Shown piece by piece: positions 8,793 to 18,238 of a stretch of DNA of 64,000 nucleotides. The stretch lies in contig JAEUHW010000286.1 of NCBI GenBank assembly GCA_016793245.1, forward strand, positions 1 through 64,000. Reading direction: 5' to 3'. A program made the translations under genes and the position numbers. Source of the DNA: Planctomycetota bacterium (GTDB taxonomy: Bacteria > Planctomycetota > UBA1135 > JADKAF01). Positions within the stretch are counted from its first letter, which is position 1. Every line of letters begins with the position of its first letter. The notes below the pieces were generated by a model that saw nothing but the letters and a program-made list of their open reading frames with translations, ran no database searches and was not told the DNA's origin.

Positions 8793-11700
8793 GCCCCGCT
8801 TCGTCTCCCGAGAGCTCGCCCGACGCCGACGACGGCGCCGCGGGCGCACCGCCCGAGGTGTCCCGCGCGCCGCACGCCGAGGGGCGCGACGGAGGAGATG
8901 GAGCGGAAGTCGAGGCTCCGCCGGCGGATGCTGGCATCGAGGTGGAGCGAGGCTCCGTCGAGGATCTCGCCGAGCCGACGGCGGAGGAGCGCACCGCTGC
9001 GCCGGTCGATCCAGGCCCTGAGAGCGTCCGAGGACCAGAGGTCGCCGCGAGCGCCGATGCGATCGACTCCGCGTCGGACGACCTGTCCGTCGTGTCGGAC
9101 GCGCTGGAGGTGTCCAGCGGTCCTGCGCCGGAGCTGCTCGAACCGCGGTCGGAGGATTCCGCAGCGGAGTCGCTCGGGAATGCGGGCGCGAGTTCTCCTG
9201 CTCTCGCGATGGAGGGCGCCGCCGTCGCTCCTGAGGCCGTCGCCGAGTCCGCGGACCCGGCGACCCCGTCCGCCGAGCGTCCGGCCGAAGCCGTCGTCGA
9301 GCGCGAGCTGCCGTTCCGGCTGCGCTTGAAGCGCCTCGAGATCCAGGGCTTCAAGTCCTTCGCCGATCGCGTGGACTTCCGCTTCGAGCCCGGCATCACC
9401 GGCATCGTCGGGCCGAACGGCTGCGGCAAGAGCAACGTCGTCGACGCGCTGAAGTGGGTGCTCGGCGAGCAGCGCGCGAAGAGCGTCCGCGGCAACGACA
9501 TGCTCGACATCGTCTTCAAGGGCGCGCGCGGGCGCGTCGGCGCGGACGAAGCGGAGGTGCAGCTCGAGCTCGAGGCGATCGACGAGCACGGCAAGCCCGT
9601 GCGCAACGTCGCCGAGTTCGCGCCCGAGGTCGCGATGCTCGCGCGCGGGTTCAGCGTCGGTCGCCGCCTGCGCCGCGACGGTCAGAGCACCTATCTCTTC
9701 AACGGCGACAACGTGCGCTTGAAGGACGTGCGCGGGCACTTGCTCGACACGGGCCTCGGCGTGCGCGCCTACTCCGTCCTCGAGCAAGGCAAGATCGACG
9801 CCGTGCTCGACGCGAACCCCGTCGCGCGCCGCTCGCTCTTCGAAGAGGCCGCGGGCATCTCGCGTTTCCGCCTGCAGCGCAAGGAGACCTTCTCCAAGCT
9901 CGAGCGCACGCAGGTGAACCTCGAGAAAGTCGAGGTGCATCTCGACGAGATGGGGCGCCGCATCGCGAGCCTGCGTCGGCAAGCGGGGCGCGCGCGGCGC
10001 TTCGCCGAGGTGAGCGAGCAACTGAAGGAGCTCCGTCTCGCCACGGGCGTGCTGCAGCTCCGCGAAGTGACGCGCATGCTCGAGCGCGACCGCAAGTCGC
10101 TCGAAGAGCAGGAGCGCACGGTGGCCCGCTTCCGCCGCGAGCGCGTCGCGAAGGACGAGGAAGCGCGCGTACTGGAGCGACAGGTCGCGCGCTACGCCGA
10201 CGCGCTGGAGGACCTCCGCCGCACCTTGGCCGGCGTCGAGGCCGAGGCGCGCTCGCTGGAGGACCAGCGCGCGATCCTGGAGCGCAACCTGGAGCAGGAG
10301 CGCCAGCGCCAGGTCGATGCCGACGAGCAGGCGCGCGTCGCCGAGGCCCAGCTCGCCGAGCGGCGCGCGAAGGCCGAAGGGCTCGATGCCGAGCTGCTGC
10401 GGCGGCGCGAAGCCGAGCTCGAGGTCGAGCGCGAGCTGGAGACGCTGGCCGCGCGCCTCGACGAGACGCGCCGCGCGTTGAACTCCGCGCGGAAGACGCT
10501 GCAGGAGATCGAAGAGCGGCGCATCGAAGCGACGCAGCAGCGCATGATCGCGTCGAACGCGGTGCACGGTCTGCGCGGTCAGATCGAGTCCGCGGAGCAG
10601 CGCATCCTCCGCCTGCGCGAGCGCTTGGCCGAGATGGTGCGCGAAGAGGAGACCCTCGCGGCGGAAGTGCTCCGCCAGGAGCGCAGCGAACGCGATTGCT
10701 CCGAGGACCTGCGCGGGATCCGCGAGCAGATCGAGGCCCTCGTCGATCGCCGCGAGCGCGCCGACCAAGAGCGCAGCTCGGCGCTGCAGCAGCGCCTCGA
10801 GCTGCGGACGCGCCTCGCGTCGTGCGAAGCGCGGAGCGAAGCGTTGGAAGCGCTGGAGCGCGAGCTCGAGGGCTTCGATCCTGGCACGCGCGCGCTGCTC
10901 GAAGGCACCGCCGGCCAGGCTCCGCCGCGCGGTCTGCGCGGCGCGCTGGTCGATCGCTTGCACGTGCCGACCGCGGAGGCGACGGCCGTCGAGGCCGCGC
11001 TCGGCGCGGCGCTCACCGCGCTGCTCGCCGAGGACGTGGACGCGGTGCGCGCCGCGACCCGCTGGCTGCGCGAAGAGCGCCTCGGGCGCGCGGCCTTCGT
11101 GATCGCGCCGCGCCGCGAGCTCGCGACGGAAGAGCTCGCGACGCCGCCGCCGCTGCCGAGCCTGGAGACCGACCTCCGCTCCGAGCCCGGCGTTCTAGGC
11201 GCGTTGCTCGACTGCGTGCGCGTCGACGGCGACGAGATCGCCGAGGTCGTGCGCCATCTGCTCGGCGATGCCTGGCTCGTCGAAGCCGACGCGGATCTCG
11301 CGGCGCTGCTCCTCCGCGCTCCGAACGGGCGCTTCGTGACGCGCGCCGGCGAGATCCTCCGCGGCGGCCCCGTGGTGCAGGCCGTCGGCGGCTATCTCGA
11401 GGAAGGCACCGGCATCGTCTCCCGGCGCAGCCAGCTCGAAGAGCTCGCTCGCGCCGAGGCCGAGCTCCGCGAGCAAGTCGCGCACGTCGAGGAAGCCATC
11501 GCTCGCGTCACCGCGGAGATCGAAGCGGTGCAGGGCACGCAGGCCGACCTCTCGCGCGCCGAGGCGAGTGTCCGGCGCGCGCTCGAGGAAGCGCGCAGCG
11601 CGCGCGTGCGCGCCGAGAGCCGCTTGACGCGCTATCGCGAGGAGCTCGAGCTCTCGCGCCGCGACCTCGGCGATCTCGAGGACGACCTGGAGCGCTACGA

Positions 11701-13222
11701 GGAGCAGCGCGCGAAGGCGACGAACCTCCTGCGCGAGCGCGAAGAGGCCCTCACCAATCTCCAGAAGGAAGGCGAGGCGATCTATCGCGGCGTCGAGGAC
11801 GCGCGCGAGCTGAACGAGGCGTGCCAGCGCGAAGAGCACCGCGCGCGCCTGCAGATGAAGGAGCTCCAGGGCGAACGGCGCACGGCGGAGGAAGCGCTCG
11901 CCGGCTGCCGGCGCGCCGAGCAGGAGAGCCAGCGCCGCATCGGCGAGATCGCGCAGGAGCGGGCCCTCGCCGAGCGCCGCGCGAACGAGGTCCTCGCCAA
12001 GCTGGAGGAGCTCGTGCAGGTGCGTGTGCGCCTCGCCTCTCGCAAGGCCGAGCTCGCCGAAGACATCGGCTCGGGCGATCAGGAGCTGCAGCGCGAGCGC
12101 GCGGCCTTCGATGGTCATCGCCTGCGCCTCGAGCGCCTGCAGGAGCGGCTGGAGCGCATGCTCGAAGCGAGCCAGGAGATCCGTCTCCGCCTGCGCGACT
12201 CCGAGCACAAGTCCGAGGACCTCTGCGTCCGCGTGCGCGATGCCTACGCGCTCGAGCTCGCCGATGTCCTGCGCGAGCGCGCGGCCGCGGGAGCGATCCG
12301 CGACTTCTCCGCGGAGGAACTCGAGGCCGCCGAGCGCGACATGAAGGAGCTCCGCCGCGAGCTCGACAAGATCGGCGGCGTGAACATGGAGGCCGTCGAC
12401 GAGCTCGCGCAGATCGAAGGCAACTACGAGGAGATCAAGAGGAACTGCGATGACCTCCGCCAGGCGAAGAAGCGCTTGGAAGAGCTCGTCGCCTACCTCG
12501 ACCGCGAGAGCCGTTCGCGCTTCTTGGAGACCTTCGACAAGGTGCGCGTGAACTTCCAATCGACCTTCCGACGCCTCTTCAGCGGCGGCATGGCCGAGCT
12601 CGAGCTGATCGGCGACGAAGAGGACCCGCTCGAGAAGGGGATCGAGATCAAGGCGCGCCCGCCCGGCAAGTCGCTGCAGACGATCGGCCTGCTCTCGGGG
12701 GGCGAACGCACGATGACCGCGCTCGCGATCCTGTTCGCGATGTTCCAGGTGAAGCCCTCGCCGTTCTGTCTCCTCGACGAGGTCGACGCGGCGCTCGACG
12801 ACGCCAACGTGCAGCGCTTCTGCTCGCTGGTCGGCGAGTTCGTTTCCGACACGCAGTTCGTCATCGTGACGCACAACAAGCACACGATGGCCCGCTGCGA
12901 CACGCTCTACGGCGTGACGATGCAGGAGTCGGGCGTCTCGTCGCGCGTCGCGGTGCGCTGGCAGGACGTCAGCAGCGACGGGCGCTTCGAGCCGCCGGCG
13001 AAGCGCGCGCTGCCGCTGCCGCCGCCGGAGGAAGAGTCCCTCCCCGAGCGCGTGATCACGCCCGCGGCGAGCAAGAAGCGCGGCAAAAAGGCTGGCGCGG
13101 AGGCTCCCGCATCGGCCGAGGCGCACTCCGCCGAGAACGGCGCCGTGGCGCTCGCGCCGTCCGCCGAACCCGCCGCGGAGCTCCGCAGCGCGAGCGGCGC
13201 AGAGCTCGACGGCGCGAGCTGA
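8789..13222 (+). CDS. smc: Chromosome segregation protein SMC with long N-terminal extension
   Basis: SMC is the ring ATPase of bacterial condensin, which compacts and aligns the chromosome with ScpA and ScpB. The 1477-residue protein is longer than the usual 1150-1200. The conserved head begins near residue 174 ([18 protein letters not shown]), with Walker [10 protein letters not shown] near residue 208. Long Glu/Arg/Ala-rich coiled coils flank a hinge at about residues 710-860. The C-terminal head carries [15 protein letters not shown] near residue 1300 and Walker [14 protein letters not shown] near 1327. About 174 acidic, Ser/Ala/Glu/Pro-rich residues precede the head, and a Lys/Ala/Glu-rich tail of about 80 residues follows it. 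Both look disordered. The ATG at 8789 overlaps the previous stop. A later start would remove the extension, but no obvious SD-linked alternative near the head is evident. Confidence 0.95.
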   Translation: MSPASSPESSPDADDGAAGAPPEVSRAPHAEGRDGGDGAEVEAPPADAGIEVERGSVEDLAEPTAEERTAAPVDPGPESVRGPEVAASADAIDSASDDLSVVSDALEVSSGPAPELLEPRSEDSAAESLGNAGASSPALAMEGAAVAPEAVAESADPATPSAERPAEAVVERELPFRLRLKRLEIQGFKSFADRVDFRFEPGITGIVGPNGCGKSNVVDALKWVLGEQRAKSVRGNDMLDIVFKGARGRVGADEAEVQLELEAIDEHGKPVRNVAEFAPEVAMLARGFSVGRRLRRDGQSTYLFNGDNVRLKDVRGHLLDTGLGVRAYSVLEQGKIDAVLDANPVARRSLFEEAAGISRFRLQRKETFSKLERTQVNLEKVEVHLDEMGRRIASLRRQAGRARRFAEVSEQLKELRLATGVLQLREVTRMLERDRKSLEEQERTVARFRRERVAKDEEARVLERQVARYADALEDLRRTLAGVEAEARSLEDQRAILERNLEQERQRQVDADEQARVAEAQLAERRAKAEGLDAELLRRREAELEVERELETLAARLDETRRALNSARKTLQEIEERRIEATQQRMIASNAVHGLRGQIESAEQRILRLRERLAEMVREEETLAAEVLRQERSERDCSEDLRGIREQIEALVDRRERADQERSSALQQRLELRTRLASCEARSEALEALERELEGFDPGTRALLEGTAGQAPPRGLRGALVDRLHVPTAEATAVEAALGAALTALLAEDVDAVRAATRWLREERLGRAAFVIAPRRELATEELATPPPLPSLETDLRSEPGVLGALLDCVRVDGDEIAEVVRHLLGDAWLVEADADLAALLLRAPNGRFVTRAGEILRGGPVVQAVGGYLEEGTGIVSRRSQLEELARAEAELREQVAHVEEAIARVTAEIEAVQGTQADLSRAEASVRRALEEARSARVRAESRLTRYREELELSRRDLGDLEDDLERYEEQRAKATNLLREREEALTNLQKEGEAIYRGVEDARELNEACQREEHRARLQMKELQGERRTAEEALAGCRRAEQESQRRIGEIAQERALAERRANEVLAKLEELVQVRVRLASRKAELAEDIGSGDQELQRERAAFDGHRLRLERLQERLERMLEASQEIRLRLRDSEHKSEDLCVRVRDAYALELADVLRERAAAGAIRDFSAEELEAAERDMKELRRELDKIGGVNMEAVDELAQIEGNYEEIKRNCDDLRQAKKRLEELVAYLDRESRSRFLETFDKVRVNFQSTFRRLFSGGMAELELIGDEEDPLEKGIEIKARPPGKSLQTIGLLSGGERTMTALAILFAMFQVKPSPFCLLDEVDAALDDANVQRFCSLVGEFVSDTQFVIVTHNKHTMARCDTLYGVTMQESGVSSRVAVRWQDVSSDGRFEPPAKRALPLPPPEEESLPERVITPAASKKRGKKAGAEAPASAEAHSAENGAVALAPSAEPAAELRSASGAELDGAS

Positions 13223-13322
13223 GCCTCTCTCTCGCCGCGCCGCTGCGGCTGCCCGGGTCAGCTCGCCGGAGCGCGCGCACGCGATGGGCGCGCTACGCGA
13301 CGCAGCGGCGGATCGCTCGTCC

Positions 13323-14684
13323 TCAGCCGCCGGTCGGCGCGAACCACTCCGCGTGCTTCGGATCGTCGCGCAGCCGATCGAAGCACGGCAGCTTCGATCC
13401 CGGCCAGGCGATGAATTCCGCTGGCTGGACCTTCTCGTCCTTCAGCGTCTTCAGCGCCTTCTCCCACTGCTTCTGCTCGGCGTAGCACTGCGCCCATTCG
13501 CAGACCGCGGCGGCCTCCAGGCGCTCGCCGCGCGGCACGCGATCGGCGGCCTTGCGGTAGTCGAGCGTCGCCTTGTGCCACTCCTCGAGCGCGAAGAAGA
13601 CGCGCGCTTTGGCGAGATAGCCCCACGGCTCGCGCGGGCTGCGCTCGATCGTCTCCTCGGGTTGCTTCAGGAGCTCTGTGAGGCCGGACTTGTCCTTCTG
13701 GCGGTAGAGCGCGATCGCGGCGGCGCTGCGCACCGAGTAGCTGCGGTTCTCCAAGTACTCCTTCAGGCCGGCGAGGATGCGGCGGTCGCCATCGGCGATG
13801 AAGCCGAGGGCCTCCAGGATCTTCTCCTGCAGCGAGCTGCGCTTCGCGTCGGCGAGGAGCTCGAAGAGCGGCAAGGCGAACGCGGTCGCGCGCGCGTTCT
13901 TCGCGTAGCGCACCAGCTCGAGGGCCGTCTCGGCGTCCTCGATCTTCGGGAGCTGCGCCAGCACGAGCTCGGCGCCTTCGTTGGTGCCGAGATCGGCCAG
14001 CGCGCCGAGCAGCGAACGGAAGCTCTGGCTCTGCGGTGGAAAGCGCGCGAGCTTCGCCGCGATCGCCGCTGCGGCGGGGCGCACCCCCAGGGTCGCGAGC
14101 GCGCGCGCGGCCTCGAGCACCACGCGGTCCTCCGCGTCCTCGAGGCGCGCCGTGAGAGCCGTCGCGCTGCGCGCATCGCGCAAGCCGCCGAGGGCCAGGC
14201 ACGCATCCGTGCGCACTTCGGGCGAGGCGTGGGTCGAGAGACGCACGAGGTCCGCGAGCACGCCGACGTCGCCGAGGCGCTGCAGGCAGCGCGCGGCGTT
14301 CCGCGCGAGGTTTCGCTGCGCCTTCTCGTTGGCCGAGGGCACGAGCTTCTCGACCAGCAGGTCGCTCACCAGCGGCCCGAGCGCCACGATCGCCGTGATG
14401 CGCTTCTCGACGATGTCGCGATTCTCCTCGTAGCTCCAGCCCAGGTCGTTCAGCAGGTCGCCCATGGCGGCCAGCGCGGAGCTGCGTCGCTCCGCGACGC
14501 GGCTCGCGAGGTGGCGGCGGAGCGCTTCGACGCTCGAGGCGCGCTCGGGGAACGCGGCCGCTCCTTCTTCCGCGGGCGTCGCCTGCGGCGCAGAGCTGGC
14601 GGGCGCCGAAGGCGCGGGGGGCGCGGACTCCTGGGGCGAGGCCAACGCGGGCAGGGTCGTCAAAACGGCGCGGATCAGGTACAT
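13323..14684 (-). CDS. Secreted HEAT-repeat protein with TPR-like C-terminus
   Basis: This 453-residue protein opens with a short signal-like segment (MYLIRAVLTTLPALASPQE) and an Ala/Pro linker. The body is a run of about six alpha-helical HEAT or PBS-lyase-like repeats, with recurring blocks such as SPEVRTDACLALGGLRDA, EDRVVLEAARALATLG and SYSVRSAAAIALY. A C-terminal TPR-like part (GYLAKARVFFALEEWHKATLDYRKA, then ECAQCYAEQKQWEKALKTL-type helices) follows. No enzyme motif is seen, so a scaffold role in the envelope is the most that can be inferred. The start at 14684 is preferred over an in-frame extension of 29 residues that would spoil the signal peptide. It is divergent from mnmG, with 89 bp between the two starts. 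Confidence 0.75.
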   Translation of the reverse strand: MYLIRAVLTTLPALASPQESAPPAPSAPASSAPQATPAEEGAAAFPERASSVEALRRHLASRVAERRSSALAAMGDLLNDLGWSYEENRDIVEKRITAIVALGPLVSDLLVEKLVPSANEKAQRNLARNAARCLQRLGDVGVLADLVRLSTHASPEVRTDACLALGGLRDARSATALTARLEDAEDRVVLEAARALATLGVRPAAAAIAAKLARFPPQSQSFRSLLGALADLGTNEGAELVLAQLPKIEDAETALELVRYAKNARATAFALPLFELLADAKRSSLQEKILEALGFIADGDRRILAGLKEYLENRSYSVRSAAAIALYRQKDKSGLTELLKQPEETIERSPREPWGYLAKARVFFALEEWHKATLDYRKAADRVPRGERLEAAAVCEWAQCYAEQKQWEKALKTLKDEKVQPAEFIAWPGSKLPCFDRLRDDPKHAEWFAPTGG

Positions 14685-14773
14685 GGTGCAGGATTGTAGT
14701 CGCGGCGTGCGCGCGGGGGGAAACCCCTCCTCGCGCCGCGGAGCTCGGAGCCAGAGTCGAGGACGGATCAAGG

Positions 14774-16609
14774 GTGAGGAAGGACGTCGTCGTCGTCGGG
14801 GCCGGCCACGCGGGCATCGAGGCCGCGTGCGCGGCCGCGCGTCTCGGCTGCGAGACCGCGCTGGTCACCTTGCGCGCCGATCGCGTCGGCGAGATGTCCT
14901 GCAATCCCGCGATCGGCGGGCTCGCGAAGGGGCAGCTCGTGCGCGAGGTGGATGCGCTGGGCGGCGCCATGGGCCGCATCGCCGACGCGAGCTGCATCCA
15001 GTTCCGCGTCCTGAACACGCGGAAGGGCCACGCGGTGCGCGCGCCGCGCTCGCAGAACGACCGCGACGTCTACCGCCGCGCCGCGACCGAGACCGTGCTC
15101 GCGACGCCGAACCTGGAGCTCCTCGAAGGCGAGGTCGCGGGCTTCCTCGTCGACGAGACCTGCGCGGAGCGACCCGTCATCACCGGCGTGCGCTTCGCCG
15201 ATGGGCGGCAGCTCTCCGCGCGCGCGGTGGTGGTGACGACGGGGACCTTCCTCCGGGGCGTGCTGCACACCGGCGAGGAGCAACGCGTCGGCGGGCGCAT
15301 CGGCGAAGGCGCCGCCGCGACGCTCAGCGATCATCTGCGCGCGCTCGGACTCGGGATGGGCCGCTTGAAGACCGGGACGCCTCCGCGCCTCGATCGCGAG
15401 AGCTTGGATCTCGCGGCGTTGGAGGAGCAGCACGGCGAGCCCTCGCCGCGCGGGTTCTCGTTCTACGGACCGCGGCCGGCCCTGCCGCAGATCTGCTGCT
15501 GGATCACGTACACGAACGAGCGCACGCACGAGCTCATTCGTTCGCAGCTCCATCGCTCGCCGATGTACGCGGGGCGCATCGAGGGGATCGGCCCTCGTTA
15601 TTGCCCATCGATCGAGGACAAGGTGGTGCGCTTCGCCGACAAGGACCGCCATCAGGTGTTCCTCGAGCCCGAGGGGCTCGACTCGCCCTCGATCTACGTG
15701 AACGGCGTCTCGACCAGCTTGCCCGCGGAGGTGCAGGAGGCGTTCGTGCACACGATCGCGGGGCTCGAGAACGCGCGCTTCCTCCGGCACGGCTACGCGG
15801 TGGAATACGACTTCGTCCATCCCGCGCAGCTCGACTGGACGCTGAAGGTGCGGCGCACCGAAGGGCTCTGGCTCGCGGGACAGATCAACGGCACCTCGGG
15901 CTACGAGGAGGCCGCGGCGCAAGGGCTCGTCGCCGGCATCAATGCGGCGCGCGCGGTGCGCGGCGAGGGGAGCTTCGCGTTGGATCGCTCGGAGGCGTAC
16001 ATCGGCGTCCTGATCGACGACCTCGTGCGCTCCGATCCGCGCGAGCCGTACCGCATGTTCACCTCGCGCGCCGAGCATCGCCTGCTGCTGCGCGAGGACA
16101 ACGCCGATCGGCGCCTCGCGGCGCGCGGTCATGCCCTCGGCCTGCTCTCCGCGGCGCAACTCGAGGTCGTGCTCGCCAAGGAGCAGCGCATCGAGGCCGC
16201 CGCCGCGCGCCTGCGGTCGACCTTCCACGAAGGGCGCTCGCTGGCGACCTGGATGAAGCGCCCCGAGATGGACCTCGTTTCTCTCGGCGCGGTGCATCCC
16301 GTGGCGCGCGAGATCGCGCTGTCGGACGACGAGGTGGCCGGGCTCGAGGTCGACTTGAAGTACGAAGGCTATCTCGAGCGACAGCGCCTCGAGGTCGAGC
16401 GCCTGAAGTCGCGCGAGGAGTGCCGGATCCCTGGGGACTTCCCCTTCGAGACCGTGGAGGGCTTGCGCAACGAGGCCCGCGAGAAGCTGCAGAAGCTCCG
16501 CCCGCCGACGCTCGGCGCCGCCGGACGCATCGCCGGGGTGAACCCGACGGACCTGGCGCTCTTGCTCGTGCATCTCGAGCGCGCGCGCCGCGCGGAGCTC
16601 GGTCGATGA
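14774..16609 (+). CDS. mnmG: tRNA uridine-5-carboxymethylaminomethyl modification enzyme MnmG (GidA)
   Basis: MnmG is the FAD- and NADH-dependent partner of MnmE in wobble-uridine modification. The 611-residue protein begins with the dinucleotide fold VVVVGAGHAGIEAACAAARLG (residues 5-25). Family signatures follow: MSCNPAIGGLAKGQLVREVDALGG, the central LKTGTPPRLDRES, RYCPSIEDKVVRF, GLWLAGQINGTSGYEEAAAQGL and REPYRMFTSRAEHRL. The C-terminal helical domain ends soon after GVNPTDLALLLVHL. The length is slightly below the typical 620-630. The start is GTG, with the FAD motif immediately behind. The TGA overlaps the ATG of the following iron-sulfur membrane protein. Confidence 0.97.
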   Translation: MRKDVVVVGAGHAGIEAACAAARLGCETALVTLRADRVGEMSCNPAIGGLAKGQLVREVDALGGAMGRIADASCIQFRVLNTRKGHAVRAPRSQNDRDVYRRAATETVLATPNLELLEGEVAGFLVDETCAERPVITGVRFADGRQLSARAVVVTTGTFLRGVLHTGEEQRVGGRIGEGAAATLSDHLRALGLGMGRLKTGTPPRLDRESLDLAALEEQHGEPSPRGFSFYGPRPALPQICCWITYTNERTHELIRSQLHRSPMYAGRIEGIGPRYCPSIEDKVVRFADKDRHQVFLEPEGLDSPSIYVNGVSTSLPAEVQEAFVHTIAGLENARFLRHGYAVEYDFVHPAQLDWTLKVRRTEGLWLAGQINGTSGYEEAAAQGLVAGINAARAVRGEGSFALDRSEAYIGVLIDDLVRSDPREPYRMFTSRAEHRLLLREDNADRRLAARGHALGLLSAAQLEVVLAKEQRIEAAAARLRSTFHEGRSLATWMKRPEMDLVSLGAVHPVAREIALSDDEVAGLEVDLKYEGYLERQRLEVERLKSREECRIPGDFPFETVEGLRNEAREKLQKLRPPTLGAAGRIAGVNPTDLALLLVHLERARRAELGR

Positions 16610-18138
16610 ACGCATCTCCCGCCGCGGAGAAAGCGCGCGGTGGTTGCGGCCCGGTGCGCGCGTCGAAGGTCGGACGCTGGCGTGCTCTCGTGCTGATCCT
16701 CGTGCATCTCGCGATCGCCGCGCATCTCGCGCACTGGGCGCTCGCGGGCGAGACGCTGACGCCGCTCGAGCCCAGCGAGGCGATGCAGACGCTCGAGCAG
16801 GGCTATGTGAACGCTGGCTTCGTGCTCTTCACCGCGGCGATCCTCTCGACGCTGGTGCTCGGGCGCTTCCTCTGCGGCTGGGCCTGCCATCTCGTCGCGC
16901 TGCAGGACCTCTGTGCCTGGCTGCTCGGGAAGGTCGGCCTGCGACCGAAGCCGGTGCGCTCGCGCTTGCTCGTGCTGGTCCCGTTCTTCGCCGCTTTCTA
17001 CATGTTCGCTTGGCCTTCGCTGCGACGCGCGCTGGACGGCGAGCGCGCACCGGCGTGGGAAGCGCATCTCACCACGAGCGACTTCTGGGCGACCTTCCCC
17101 GGGCCCGTCGTCGGCGCGATCACCTTCCTCGTCTGCGGCTTCCTGCTCGTCTACTGGATGGGGGCGAAGGGGTTCTGCACCTACGGCTGCCCCTATGGCG
17201 CGCTGTTCTCGATCGCCGATCGCGCCGCACCACTGCGTATCGTCGTGAGCCCCTCTTGCGACGGCTGCGGCCACTGCACCTCCGTCTGCACGAGCAACGT
17301 GCGCGTGCACGAAGAGGTGAAGCAGCATGGCCGCATCGTCGACCCCGGCTGCATGAAGTGCTTCGACTGCGTGAGCGTCTGCCCCAAGGAAGCGCTCTCG
17401 TACGGCTTCGCGAAGCCCGCGCTCGCGCTGCGCTCGGCGCAGCGCAAGGTGCACGACTTCACCTGGGGCGAGGAGCTGCTGCTCGCGTTCGGCTTCGCCG
17501 CGTTCTTCCTCGCCTTCCGCGGGCTCTACGACCAGGTGCCCTTCCTGCTGGCGCTCGGCCTCGGAGCGCTGGGCGGGGTCGCGGTGCTGCTCCTCGTGCG
17601 CGCGCTCTCGCGCGTGGACCTGCACTGGCAGCGCTTGCGGCTGAAGGTCGCCGGGCGCCTCACGCGCGCCGGTCGGCTCGTCGGGGCGCTCGCGCTGGCG
17701 TTCCTCGCGTTCGGCGCGCACAGCGCCGTGGTGCGCTGGAGCTCTTGGCGCGGCGGCGAGCTGCTGCAGGAAGCTCAGAGCGCGCGCGGCGCGCGGCGGA
17801 CGCAGCTCATCGAGGAGAGCCGCGCGCATCTCGAGCGCGCGGCTTCCCTCGGGCTCTTCGCGGACGCGCGCCTCGACTTCCAGCGCGGCTCGATCGCCTA
17901 CACCCGCGGCGAGCGCGTCCTCGCGGAGGAGCTGCTCGAGCGCGCGGTGCAGGGCAACCCCCGTCAACCATTCGCGTGGATGGGCCTCGCCGAGGTGCGC
18001 ATCGCGCGCGGCGCGCTCGACGAGTGCGAAGCCGCGCTGCAGGGCGCGCTGCGCCATCACCCCGAGTTCGCGCCGGCGCGCGAGCGCCTGGAGTTCCTGC
18101 GCCTGCGGCGCGCCGCGGGAGCCGAGCCGCCGCGCTGA
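16606..18138 (+). CDS. NapH/NosR/CcoG-like 4Fe-4S membrane protein with TPR tail
   Basis: This 510-residue polytopic protein has four to six membrane helices interleaved with cysteine motifs of the NapH/NosR/CcoG class. CGWACHLVALQD is at about residue 90 and CTYGCPYGALFS at about 190. Two cytoplasmic 4Fe-4S clusters follow: CDGCGHCTSVC (about 222) and CMKCFDCVSVCP (about 248). Such proteins pass electrons across or near the inner membrane, or help copper/haem oxidase assembly. After two more helices, the last 130 residues are TPR-like (ARLDFQRGSIAYTRGERVLAEELLERA, then PFAWMGLAEVRIARGALDECEAAL). This tail is not part of the usual families. The ATG overlaps the mnmG stop, an odd partnership. 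The electron donor and acceptor are unknown; the octahaem cytochrome 8 kb away is one possible partner. Confidence 0.8.
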   Translation: MNASPAAEKARGGCGPVRASKVGRWRALVLILVHLAIAAHLAHWALAGETLTPLEPSEAMQTLEQGYVNAGFVLFTAAILSTLVLGRFLCGWACHLVALQDLCAWLLGKVGLRPKPVRSRLLVLVPFFAAFYMFAWPSLRRALDGERAPAWEAHLTTSDFWATFPGPVVGAITFLVCGFLLVYWMGAKGFCTYGCPYGALFSIADRAAPLRIVVSPSCDGCGHCTSVCTSNVRVHEEVKQHGRIVDPGCMKCFDCVSVCPKEALSYGFAKPALALRSAQRKVHDFTWGEELLLAFGFAAFFLAFRGLYDQVPFLLALGLGALGGVAVLLLVRALSRVDLHWQRLRLKVAGRLTRAGRLVGALALAFLAFGAHSAVVRWSSWRGGELLQEAQSARGARRTQLIEESRAHLERAASLGLFADARLDFQRGSIAYTRGERVLAEELLERAVQGNPRQPFAWMGLAEVRIARGALDECEAALQGALRHHPEFAPARERLEFLRLRRAAGAEPPR

Positions 18139-18164
18139 GCGGCTTCGCCGACTCCGATCGGAAA

Positions 18165-18214
18165 GCGTGCGACCCGCGCCGATCGTCGCGATCGGCGCGG
18201 GTCGCGTGCGTTCT
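18165..18214. terminator. Strong inverted repeat between convergent genes (likely bidirectional terminator)
   Basis: A perfect 17-bp stem (18169-18185 with 18189-18205) closes on a TCG triloop. It extends outward through two wobble and two canonical pairs to 18165 and 18209, and GTTCTTCT follows on the plus strand. It sits between two genes that converge (stops at 18138 and 18239), so it can serve both transcripts. Confidence 0.7.
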
Positions 18215-18238
18215 TCTGGGAGCCTCGCCGAGCGCGCT

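Noticed and set aside
8624-10963. 779-residue minus-strand frame over smc
   Set aside because: Antisense shadow of smc; composition follows from codon bias of the sense gene.
9454-12453. 999-residue plus-strand frame inside smc
   Set aside because: Arg/Ala/Gly-rich shifted-frame sequence with no motif; smc is unambiguous in the other frame.
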